DNA of 64,000 bases, taken from contig NZ_CP015381.1 in NCBI RefSeq assembly GCF_001854245.1, positions 2,453,001-2,517,000 of the forward strand, given 5' to 3'. Below, one piece after another: positions 53,445-61,662 of this stretch. Position numbers and translations under genes: made by a program. Under the pieces are notes generated by a model. That model searched no databases. It saw only the letters and a list, made by a program, of their open reading frames with translations, and had not been told where the DNA came from. The first letter of the stretch is position 1. Every line of letters starts with the position of its first letter. Origin of the DNA: Desulfococcus multivorans (GTDB lineage Bacteria > Desulfobacterota > Desulfobacteria > Desulfobacterales > Desulfococcaceae).

Positions 53445-54398
53445 CTACTCATAGTCGGGCGCGCGGGGGTTGTCAATAATTATATTTATATGTTTTTGCC
53501 TATCCTGCGGTTTGGGGGAGAACTTCTTAACGGGGCGTTCGCTGCTGCGGCGTTCGAAGCGCATCTGGCAGATCTGCTCCGATACCAGCCCCATCATGAA
53601 GATGACCAGGGCGTTCATGAAGAGGAGCGCGGTCATGTTGGTGAACCGCCCCGAGGTAACGAAGGCATAGCCGTAATGGGCGAGGCCCGCCATGAACATC
53701 GCGAAGCTGACGGGGAGGAAGACCCGCATGGGGGAGTAGAGGGTGCAGATCTTGGTGATGATCATGAAAAACCGGACGCCGTCCCGAAACACGCTGATCC
53801 GGCTCTTTCCGGCGGTTCGCTTTCCGATGTCGATGGGCACGTACCGGACGCTGTTGCCGTCCCGGAGCACGCCCAGGGTCATGGTGGTGGGATATGAATA
53901 GGTGTTGGGAAGGAGATAGAGGTAGCTCCTGGCGATCTCGGCTTTCACGGCGCGGAATCCCGAGGTCAGGTCCTTCACCCGGAATTTGGTCACGTAGGAG
54001 GCGAGCCAGTTGTAGGCCTTGTTGCCCACGGCCCGCTCAAAGGAGGCCTGCCCGCCCGAACCCCGCGCACCCACCACCATGTCGTAGTCGGGAAAGTACT
54101 CGAGAAGCCTTGCGATATCCTCGGGATTGTGCTGACCGTCACCGTCCATGAACACGAACACATCCCCCACCCCCATCCGGATGCCGCTCTTGATCGCGGC
54201 GCCGTTGCCGATATTGTAGGGGTGGCGATAGACCTGGGCCCCGGCCTCATGGGCCTTTTGGGCGGTGTCGTCCGTCGACCCGTCGTCGATGACGATGATC
54301 TCGAATTCCGGATGCAACGATCGAATCCGACCGACAATGCCCCCTATCGTCTCCCCTTCGTTTCGCGCCGGAATGATCACGGAGATGTTTTGATTCAT
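53445..54398 (-). CDS. Glycosyltransferase family 2, DPM1-like, with two C-terminal membrane helices
   Basis: 317 residues. The GT-A domain opens ISVIIPARNEGETIGGIVGR, with DDGSTDDTA, DADG-type FVFMDGDGQHNPEDIARLL and the conserved DLTSGFRAVKAEIARSYLYL. Two hydrophobic segments follow near residues 230-275. Such enzymes charge a polyprenyl phosphate with a sugar for use outside the membrane by GT39-type transferases. The ribosome binding site AGGAAATC overlaps the stop of the upstream debranching enzyme gene, so they are coupled. Confidence 0.9.
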   Translation of the reverse strand: MNQNISVIIPARNEGETIGGIVGRIRSLHPEFEIIVIDDGSTDDTAQKAHEAGAQVYRHPYNIGNGAAIKSGIRMGVGDVFVFMDGDGQHNPEDIARLLEYFPDYDMVVGARGSGGQASFERAVGNKAYNWLASYVTKFRVKDLTSGFRAVKAEIARSYLYLLPNTYSYPTTMTLGVLRDGNSVRYVPIDIGKRTAGKSRISVFRDGVRFFMIITKICTLYSPMRVFLPVSFAMFMAGLAHYGYAFVTSGRFTNMTALLFMNALVIFMMGLVSEQICQMRFERRSSERPVKKFSPKPQDRQKHINIIIDNPRAPDYE

Positions 54399-54404
54399 GA
54401 TTTC

Positions 54405-57400
54405 CTATTTCAACTTCAGCCAGACCCTTAGCAGTTCCGTGTCTCCCCAGGCTTGTGCATCGCAGCCCTTTTGCCGGTGGGGCGTGTCGCCGTCGAGGAT
54501 CTCCGGCATGTGGCCGGCGCAGTGGCTGTTGATGATGGTGGTGCTGGATGCCAGCCATGCCCGGGCCGTCGCCTTTCCGGCCTCGCCGTAGTGGGCCGCC
54601 CAGGCCTCGCAGAAGGACGGAAAGACCCAGGTCCAGGCCGTGCCGTTGTGGTAGGCGGGTTTGCGGGCCGTGTCCTCGTCCCCGGCATAGATGCCCCGAT
54701 AAGGCTTGTGGGGGTCGCCGAGTCGCCGGCCATGGTGGATGATCTGGAGGGGATGCCTTGTGGGTTTGTCCGCCAGGCTTCGGATGGCGCCGGGCACCAG
54801 AAGCCCGAGGCAGGCGTCCAGAACCCGGCGGCATATCACCGGATCGGTCACCGCCCCCAGGGTGAGGGCAAAAATCTGGTTGGGCCTGAGGGCGTCGTCA
54901 GGTTCGGCCTGGAGCGCCGATCGACCCGGAAGGGTGTGCAGGCAGTCGGCCAGGTACCCCTCCTCTTCAAGAAAGAACCGTTGAACAACGGCGTTCCGGA
55001 CCTTTTCGGCCAGCTCCCGCCACCACCCCGCCGATCCATCCCCGCCGATCCGCGCCAGGAAAGAGAGGGCATGGTGCCACAGGGCCTGGATCTCGACAGG
55101 ATACCCCTCCCGTGGGGTGCCGGCGGGGTGGTTGGTGTCCATCCATGTGAAATGGGATGGGCTGAAGACGAGACCGGATAACGGGTCCATCCGGATGCCG
55201 TTGGGGGTCCCTTGAATGATGGAACCCGCCATATCGGTGAGGATGCCGCGAACCGTCCGCCCCTCCAGCGCCGTATCCAGGAAGGCATCGTCTCCCTCGG
55301 CAGCCGCCAGCTCGGCACACGCCGTGAAAAACCAGAGGGGCGCGTCGGAGGTGTCCCGGTTCCGGGCATCGTCCCCCCGGATCATGTTGGGAAGGGTGCC
55401 GTCCTTCTCGAACTTCGCGAACTGGAGCAGGATCTCCCGCGTCTCCCGGAGCTTGCCGGCGGCGATCAGGCCGCGGGCCGCGATAAGGGTGTCCCTGCCC
55501 CAGTCCAGGAACCAGGGGTATCCCGCGATGACGGTGGAAAAATCCCCCCGCCGGACGACATGGCTCTCCACTGCCGCTCGAAGCCCGGCCGTGAGATCCT
55601 GAAACCGGGACGGAAGCTGCGAGGTCTTCTCGAACGGCATGGGGTCGGACGGCATGGAGAGGCGTGCGCCTCCGAGGATCTGGGCCAGCAGATCGAGGGT
55701 CTCGCCGGCCGCAAGCGACGCCCTGAAATAGCCGGGGCTGAAGAGATCCGAGTCGGGGTCCAGGCCGCGCTCCGCCTCCAGCGGCCGGTGAACCATATAC
55801 TGCCACTCCGGCGCCGCCGCGAAAACCCCTTTGGAGATCTCGACCATCAGCCGCCTGTCCGGGGCCGGGGCGAAGGTAAACCCCCGCTCTCCCGCCGTTA
55901 CGGCTTCAGGCCACCGCTGTTCCGGCCCGGTGAAGGCCTTGGTGGTCTCGTGAAAATTACGGTCCTCGATGTCGGGCCTGAGCACGATGTCCACCAAACG
56001 ATCGTCCGGAAGCCGCCCCCGGATCCCTGCGCTCGGATGCCGGAAAAGAGAGAGGTGAACGGCATTCTCCCCCGGGATCATCCGGAGCGCAATGGAAAGG
56101 GCGATATCCTCCCCCTGGCCGGTGGGAATGTGGTAGCGCCAGCAGGCGGCTTCGCCCGGCGCCGCCACAACCGCGTCGAGGCAGTCGAGCCCGATCTCGT
56201 AGGAAAACCCCTGGTAGAGGACCCAGGCCCGGCACCGGGTGAACATGACCCATCGGTCCTCGGGATAGAGCGGATTGAGGTTCCCGGCTAGGAGGGCGTC
56301 GTATCGGCTCGCAAGCTTCCCCCAGGCGGCGTGGGCCCGAAGCATGGCGCCGCGGCCGTTGGTCCCCAGAAACAGCAAGGGCCGGGCCAGGAGTTCCCTG
56401 CGCCGGAACACCCGCTGAACCCCGGCAGACCCGGGCCTGGCGAGAACCAGCAGCGGCGCGTCCCGGTGGACGGCTCCGGAGGGCTCGTATATGGCCATCC
56501 GCAACACCACCGGCCGATGACGTTCCGGGAGTCCCGGGTGAGAAAACAGGGCAAACCAGGTTTTGCGGCCTTCAGCGAAAAACGATCCGCAGGGCATCCC
56601 CTCCTCCTGGGAGAGGACCCGCTCCTCTCCGGTCCGTTCCCGATCGATCAGGGCGCCCCGGAAGGGGACATCCGCCGTCACCAGGAGAAAATGACCCGGC
56701 GGCAGCATGACGGTCCGGCGGAGATCCTCGGGCCAGTGCCACGGGATCACCCGGGCCTCTTCGCCGTCGGGATTCATGGAACGGCAGAATTCGACCGGAT
56801 CGGCCTCGAGCTGTTTTGCGGCCGCGGCAAGGTCCATATCGCCCATGTCTCCGATGCCGTGGTAAAACCGGTGGACGTCCAGGGCCTTGGCACGAAGTCG
56901 CTGCTCCCAGACCCGGTCCGGGATGAGGGGGATGTCCTCCATCCACATACCCGAAGCGCCGTCGCTCAGGCACAGGACCTGCCCCGGCGCCAGGGTCAGC
57001 GCCTGGGTGGCACCTTCGGTCCTCACGTCGATCCGTCGGCCGGACAAGAGATCCCGGAGATCGTCCCCCATCTCGGTTTGCCGTTCCCAGGCCAGATCGG
57101 CGGATTGTCCGTCATCCAGGTTGACCAACACGATCAGGCGCCGGTCCGTGGGCGGATGATGCCGCAGCAGCGCCAGGGCGTTGGCCGCCCCTTTCTGGAT
57201 CATCCGAACCGCCACCTGGTCGTGGAACGCCGGATGGTTCTTCAAAAGCGCGGTGAGCCGCCGGATGTGCCGAACCTGGTTTTCCGCGGCGCCCCAGTTG
57301 AGAGACGGGGCTTCGTGGACCATGATTTTCTCGCGGGCGAACCACTCCACCCCGTTGGCAAAGGCGAAGCCTCCGTTCTGGGAAAAGAGGGCGCAAAGTG

Positions 57401-58706
57401 CCGTCCGCATCATGGCCCAGGTGGTGGAGCGGGCCGCCAGCCGGTTGTTGTCGTGGGTTTCAGCGAAATGGATCAGCAGACCGTCCTGTTGCTGAATCTC
57501 CCAGGCCTGACTGAGATACCATTCGATCTGCCCCCGGTCGTAGTTTTGAAACAGCTCGGAATAGGCCCAATCGAGGTTGGCGCGATTCAAAAGGTCCCGC
57601 GTCACCGTGATCTTGCCGCCGAGTCCCTCCAGGAAAAAGATGGTATCCGGGTATTCCTCCCGGACACGCGCCGTCATGAATCGCCATGCCGATACGGGGA
57701 TCATGTAGCCCGCGTCGCAGCGGAACCCGTCAACACCCCGGCGGCACCAGGTGAGAAACACGTCGGCCATGTAGACCCAGAGATCCCGGTGGCTGTAGTC
57801 CAGCTTCGTGAGATCCGCCCAGGTCACCCCCCAGGCCCCGGGCATCTCGATCCGGCCGTGCTCGTCGCGGCAAAGCCACTGGGGATGGGTTTCATGCAGG
57901 GCGGCGGCCCACCCGGTGTGATTGATGGCGATGTCCATGAGGAGCCGGCCGCCCCGGGCGTGGACGGCATCCACCAGTTCGGCGAACTGCTCCAGTGGCG
58001 TGGCCCGGGGGTCGAACTCCGCCAGGGCCGGATCGACCTCCGTGAAGCTGAGGGCCGCATAGGGACTCCCGAACCGGCCCATGCGGGCATAGGTTGTGGG
58101 GGTGGGGTGAATGGGAAGCAGTTGGATGTAGCGGCAGCCCAGCTCGCCCATGATGAAATCGAGCTCCCGGATCAGGTCCCTGAAGGTGCCGGATTTGGGG
58201 ATCACGGTGTAGCCGTCCCCGTCCAACCGTTGGACGCAGTCGGCTGTTTCAGGGTCCATTTCAAGACGCTTGACCTTGTTGGGACCGAACTGGCGGACAA
58301 AGGCATTGTAAATGATGTTCCCGCAGCAGCAGTCGGCAGGCGCCACATTGAAGACCGTGTTGTCCCCCTCGGGCCAGACGGGGTCGGGTTCCCCCTCCGG
58401 GAGATAATAGGCCTTGGCCTGGAAATGCCCGACCTCGGCCAGGGGAATCCGCACCTCGAACCGGGAGGCCGTTGTTTTTCGCATGGGGATGTCGAACCAG
58501 TCACGATTCAGAGGCGACTCGTCACGAACCACCTCCCGGATAATTTCCCGGCGGGCGACCGCAACCCGGCCGATATTGGTCCGCAGCCAGGCGCCGCCAC
58601 GCCACGCCGGGGGCGCCTCCAGGGCAATGGTGACGGTATCTCCGCGAAACCGGACCATCCGCAATCCAGGGGCCGGCGTCTGTATCAATTGAGGACTGGT
58701 TTTCAT
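54405..58706 (-). CDS. Glycogen debranching fusion enzyme (GH13 alpha-amylase-like plus GH133 amylo-alpha-1,6-glucosidase)
   Basis: 1433 residues. After an N-terminal beta domain (1-130), the GH13 barrel spans about 135-600: INHTGW, nucleophile in VDGFRCDAGYMIP, acid in TIFFLEGLGG and the third carboxylate in FAETHDNNRL. A beta-rich bridge (600-1000) leads to a GH133 glucosidase domain (about 1000-1433) with YPWFLDWGRDTLIAARGL, LPNMIRGDD and HFTWMDTNHP. This order matches the eukaryotic debranching enzyme AGL, in one chain. It probably removes branches from storage glucan with transferase and glucosidase activities. GGAGGGG lies nine bases before the ATG. Confidence 0.85.
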   Translation of the reverse strand: MKTSPQLIQTPAPGLRMVRFRGDTVTIALEAPPAWRGGAWLRTNIGRVAVARREIIREVVRDESPLNRDWFDIPMRKTTASRFEVRIPLAEVGHFQAKAYYLPEGEPDPVWPEGDNTVFNVAPADCCCGNIIYNAFVRQFGPNKVKRLEMDPETADCVQRLDGDGYTVIPKSGTFRDLIRELDFIMGELGCRYIQLLPIHPTPTTYARMGRFGSPYAALSFTEVDPALAEFDPRATPLEQFAELVDAVHARGGRLLMDIAINHTGWAAALHETHPQWLCRDEHGRIEMPGAWGVTWADLTKLDYSHRDLWVYMADVFLTWCRRGVDGFRCDAGYMIPVSAWRFMTARVREEYPDTIFFLEGLGGKITVTRDLLNRANLDWAYSELFQNYDRGQIEWYLSQAWEIQQQDGLLIHFAETHDNNRLAARSTTWAMMRTALCALFSQNGGFAFANGVEWFAREKIMVHEAPSLNWGAAENQVRHIRRLTALLKNHPAFHDQVAVRMIQKGAANALALLRHHPPTDRRLIVLVNLDDGQSADLAWERQTEMGDDLRDLLSGRRIDVRTEGATQALTLAPGQVLCLSDGASGMWMEDIPLIPDRVWEQRLRAKALDVHRFYHGIGDMGDMDLAAAAKQLEADPVEFCRSMNPDGEEARVIPWHWPEDLRRTVMLPPGHFLLVTADVPFRGALIDRERTGEERVLSQEEGMPCGSFFAEGRKTWFALFSHPGLPERHRPVVLRMAIYEPSGAVHRDAPLLVLARPGSAGVQRVFRRRELLARPLLFLGTNGRGAMLRAHAAWGKLASRYDALLAGNLNPLYPEDRWVMFTRCRAWVLYQGFSYEIGLDCLDAVVAAPGEAACWRYHIPTGQGEDIALSIALRMIPGENAVHLSLFRHPSAGIRGRLPDDRLVDIVLRPDIEDRNFHETTKAFTGPEQRWPEAVTAGERGFTFAPAPDRRLMVEISKGVFAAAPEWQYMVHRPLEAERGLDPDSDLFSPGYFRASLAAGETLDLLAQILGGARLSMPSDPMPFEKTSQLPSRFQDLTAGLRAAVESHVVRRGDFSTVIAGYPWFLDWGRDTLIAARGLIAAGKLRETREILLQFAKFEKDGTLPNMIRGDDARNRDTSDAPLWFFTACAELAAAEGDDAFLDTALEGRTVRGILTDMAGSIIQGTPNGIRMDPLSGLVFSPSHFTWMDTNHPAGTPREGYPVEIQALWHHALSFLARIGGDGSAGWWRELAEKVRNAVVQRFFLEEEGYLADCLHTLPGRSALQAEPDDALRPNQIFALTLGAVTDPVICRRVLDACLGLLVPGAIRSLADKPTRHPLQIIHHGRRLGDPHKPYRGIYAGDEDTARKPAYHNGTAWTWVFPSFCEAWAAHYGEAGKATARAWLASSTTIINSHCAGHMPEILDGDTPHRQKGCDAQAWGDTELLRVWLKLK

Positions 58707-58749
58707 TTTTTTCTTCCCCTCCCATCAACGATCATAACCCCAACCTATC

Positions 58750-58788
58750 CCTTCAGTCTTCAGTCTTCAGCCTTCAGTCTTCAGCCTT
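58750..58788 (-). repeat. Heptanucleotide CTTCAGY array, site 2
   Basis: Five consecutive units of CTTCAGT/CTTCAGC. The array overlaps the end of the cyclophilin gene and supplies its last codons (GCT GAA GAC TGA). Confidence 0.8.
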
Positions 58789-59400
58789 TTCTATTTTCAC
58801 CGTCATCTCAATGGGCTTCAGAGGATTGTCCCGGGAGTCCCGCTCCTCCGAGACAATGGCGTCCACTACGGCCATCCCCTCCGCCACCTCTCCGAAAACC
58901 GTGTATTGGCCGTCAAGGGAGGGGGCTTCCGCCACGCAGATGAAAAACTGGGATCCGGCACTGTCGGGATGCCGGGACCTGGCCATGGAGAGGGTTCCCC
59001 GCTTGTGGGGCCGGCTGTTGAACTCGGCCTTGAGCTGGTGGCCTGGGCCTCCGGTGCCGTGCCGCATCCGGTCCGCGTCCCGGGAATTGGGATCTCCTCC
59101 CTGAATCATGAAGCCCGGGATGACCCGGTGGAAGGTTGTGCCGTCATAAAAGCCTTTCCGGGCCAGCTCGATGAAATTGTGGACATGATTGGGCGCGACA
59201 TCGGGAAAGAACTTCAGGACGATGTTGCCGAAGCGGGTCTGGATGATCGCCTTTTGCACTTTCATGGCCGAAATCTCCTCGTCCGTGAAGGTCCTGGATC
59301 GAATATCCGCGGCACACGCCCCGGCCGGCCAAAAACTCCCAACCCCAAACAGCACGGCAATTACCGCACCCAGAACAAACCCTGTCATCGTCTTCTTCAT
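58774..59400 (-). CDS. Secreted cyclophilin-type peptidyl-prolyl isomerase
   Basis: 208 residues from ATG 59400 (two GTG codons upstream are alternatives). A signal peptide (residues 1-30, ending PAGACAADIRS) precedes the cyclophilin barrel: FHRVIPGFMIQGGDP with the catalytic arginine, SMARSRHPDSAGSQFFICVA with the GSQFFI motif and YTVFGEVAEGMAVVDAI. It assists folding of periplasmic proteins. The last residues AED and the stop are encoded by a repeat array, so the C-terminus is not functionally constrained. Confidence 0.92.
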   Translation of the reverse strand: MKKTMTGFVLGAVIAVLFGVGSFWPAGACAADIRSRTFTDEEISAMKVQKAIIQTRFGNIVLKFFPDVAPNHVHNFIELARKGFYDGTTFHRVIPGFMIQGGDPNSRDADRMRHGTGGPGHQLKAEFNSRPHKRGTLSMARSRHPDSAGSQFFICVAEAPSLDGQYTVFGEVAEGMAVVDAIVSEERDSRDNPLKPIEMTVKIEKAED

Positions 59401-59436
59401 CACCACCTACCCATCATAAACCGTTTCAGTCAAGAG

Positions 59437-59453
59437 AAGGCTGAAGACTGAAG
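59437..59453 (+). repeat. Heptanucleotide repeat, site 3 (inverted)
   Basis: AGGCTGAAGACTGAAGG is two units in the opposite orientation to site 2, placing inverted copies on either side of the cyclophilin gene. Confidence 0.7.
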
Positions 59454-59561
59454 GGGTGCGTCAAGGACGAACGGAGCCTTTATCCCCTTTCAGCGCTCAG
59501 CCGCTACCCAGTCATCATAACTACAGCCGAAAGTCAAATTATCCCTAAACTCCCTAACCCC

Positions 59562-59641
59562 TAACCACATAACCACGTAACCACGTAATCACGTAATCAC
59601 GTAATCACGTAATCACTTAATCACTTAATCACTTAATCACT
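59562..59641. repeat. Ten-unit 8-bp tandem array with graded variants
   Basis: In order: TAACCACA once, TAACCACG twice, TAATCACG three times and TAATCACT four times, then a T-run. Like units sit together. The surrounding 59454-59841 stretch has no gene and is pyrimidine-rich on the plus strand. Confidence 0.9.
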
Positions 59642-59871
59642 TTTTTCCTATAACATCTCAACTCCCCTCCCGTATACCCCTATCTTTCCTACCCCACCCC
59701 CCAACCCCATATCACCAATGATTCCAATGAAAACCCGGGGTGCTTCTTTGCTTGCAGGTCCATGGAAAAGATGATATACACCATATCTTCAAAATTCAGA
59801 AATCTTTAGAAAATAAATAGTTAAGACAATCAACGGAAGGGTTCGTTGCGCGAACAGCCATGAGGATCGTC

Positions 59872-61074
59872 ATGTACAGATCAGACGGAAAGGTTCCGGA
59901 AGCCGAAATCAAACAGCGCATCGACCGCCTGCAATCCCAACTCGGGGATGCCGGCGCGGACGCCGCCTTGATCGTCCAGAAGGCGGATCTCTATTATTTT
60001 TCCGGAACCGTTCAGGATGCCCATCTCTATATCCCCCGAGAGGGAAAACCGCTGTTGATGGCCCGAAAAGCACTGGAGCGGGCGGCGGCGGAATCATCCG
60101 TCGGCGACATCGTTCCCCTCAAAAGCGCCCGGCAGATCCCCGAGATCCTGAAACGAAACGCATATCCCACCCCGAAGACGTTGGGGATGGAGCTGGATGT
60201 GCTGTCGGCGAACCTCTATCTGGACTATCAGCGTATTTTTGACGGATCCGTGATCCTGGATGTCTCCCGTTTCATCCGATTGACCCGAATGATCAAATCG
60301 CCTTACGAGATCGGGATTCTCCGCGAAGCCGGCAGAAAAGCCGACGAACTCTATGCGGGGATTCCAAGCATGATCCGGGAGGGGATCCCGGAGGTGGAAC
60401 TGGCCGGGCTTGTCGAGGCCCGGGCACGGAAGCTGGGCCACCAGGGAACGGTGCGCATGCGACTGTGGGGGAGCGAGATGTTTTTCGGGCATCTCATGGC
60501 AGGCCCCTCCGCGGCCGTGCCCAGCTTTCTCGCTTCTCCCACCGGCGGTGAGGGCACCGGACCGGCCGTGGGCCAGAGCGCGGGATTCCGGCCCGTCGGC
60601 CGCAATGAGCCGATTATGGTGGACTACCCCTTTGTCTATCAAGGCTATATATCGGACCAGACACGAATTTTCGCCGTCGGCGCGATTTCCGACGAGTGGC
60701 TCAGGGCCCAGGAAGCCATGATCGAGATTCAATCCCTCATCCAGAAAGCCGCCAGGCCAGGCGCAAGCGTCGGCGAACTCTACGACATGGCCGTGGCGCG
60801 GGCGGCGGAATTGGGATATGCCGATCATTTCATGGGCGCAGGCCCGGGGCGCGTCCGTTTTATCGGTCACGGCACGGGCCTGGAACTGGATGAATATCCC
60901 TTCATCGCCAAAGGCCGGAAAACCCCCATAGCGGAGGGGATGTGCATCGCACTGGAGCCCAAGCTCATCTTTCCCGGCAAGGGCGTGGTGGGCACAGAGA
61001 ACACCCACATCGTCACCCCGGACGGTTTGATGCCGCTGACGACATTCAATGAAGGCATCGTGCGGGTCGATTGA
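59872..61074 (+). CDS. M24-family metallopeptidase (Xaa-Pro aminopeptidase-like)
   Basis: 400 residues from ATG 59872, chosen because GAGG lies six bases upstream; an ATG four codons earlier lacks such a site. The N-terminal creatinase-like domain (1-135) is followed by the pita-bread fold. The metal ligands are all present: IMVDYPFVY, ISDQTRIFAVG, FIGHGTGLELDEYP, CIALEPKLIFPG and GTENTHIV. It probably removes N-terminal residues next to proline from peptides. A small hairpin (GTTCG / CGAAC) lies 15-30 bases upstream of the start. Confidence 0.9.
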   Translation: MYRSDGKVPEAEIKQRIDRLQSQLGDAGADAALIVQKADLYYFSGTVQDAHLYIPREGKPLLMARKALERAAAESSVGDIVPLKSARQIPEILKRNAYPTPKTLGMELDVLSANLYLDYQRIFDGSVILDVSRFIRLTRMIKSPYEIGILREAGRKADELYAGIPSMIREGIPEVELAGLVEARARKLGHQGTVRMRLWGSEMFFGHLMAGPSAAVPSFLASPTGGEGTGPAVGQSAGFRPVGRNEPIMVDYPFVYQGYISDQTRIFAVGAISDEWLRAQEAMIEIQSLIQKAARPGASVGELYDMAVARAAELGYADHFMGAGPGRVRFIGHGTGLELDEYPFIAKGRKTPIAEGMCIALEPKLIFPGKGVVGTENTHIVTPDGLMPLTTFNEGIVRVD

Positions 61075-61167
61075 TCCGGGCAGGATCGTCAAGCGCACTT
61101 TCCTTCATCAAGACCCTGTATTATCATTGACATCGTGTTGGTTTCATCAAAACACGAGGAGGTTGCC

Positions 61168-61590
61168 ATGTCCGTTGATCTGCCTGAAGATTACATCCCC
61201 ACCGACGACGAACCGTACATGAATCCGCGACAGATTGAGTATTTCCGAAGGCAGCTGATTGCCTGGCGGGAAAACCTGTTGGCCGAATCGGAAAAAACGC
61301 TGAACAAGCTGAAGGAAGACAAGGAGCGGGACATCGAAGCCGTCGACCAGGGCACCAACGAATCCGCCACGGCCTTCGAGCTGAGAACCCGCGACCGGTA
61401 CCGGAAGCTCATCAAGAAGATCGAAAGGGCCCTCGAGCGCATCAGCAACGGGACCTATGGATACTGCGAGGAAACCGAAGAGGAGATCGGTATTCGTCGT
61501 CTGTTGGCCCGACCCATCGCCACCCTTTCCCTGGAGGCCCAGGAGCGCCACGAGCGCGAAAAGAAAAAACGGGAGGCGAGAAGCGGTTGA
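61168..61590 (+). CDS. dksA: DksA/TraR-family protein, single-cysteine type
   Basis: 140 residues from ATG 61168, with AGGAGG five bases upstream. The coiled-coil (residues 20-105) includes the tip aspartate-bearing DIEAVDQGTNESATAFELRT. The C-terminal finger region YGYCEETEEEIGIRRLLARP keeps one cysteine where classical DksA has four, then ATLSLEAQERHEREKKKRE. Single-cysteine DksA proteins are normal in alphaproteobacteria. It probably binds RNA polymerase with ppGpp to control rRNA and amino acid promoters, without a zinc site. Confidence 0.9.
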   Translation: MSVDLPEDYIPTDDEPYMNPRQIEYFRRQLIAWRENLLAESEKTLNKLKEDKERDIEAVDQGTNESATAFELRTRDRYRKLIKKIERALERISNGTYGYCEETEEEIGIRRLLARPIATLSLEAQERHEREKKKREARSG

Positions 61591-61662
61591 CCGCTTGTCG
61601 CATCGGACGGAAAAACACAGCGGTGGTTCCCGAGGATTACCGCTGTCCTTTTCCCGTCTGCG

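Noticed and set aside
56331-58943. 870-codon plus-strand ORF opposite the debranching fusion
   Set aside because: Antisense shadow in high-GC DNA; no domain, low-complexity translation, while the minus strand encodes an intact two-domain enzyme.
59562-59641. CRISPR array
   Set aside because: The repeats are only 8 bp and contiguous with no spacers; no cas genes nearby.
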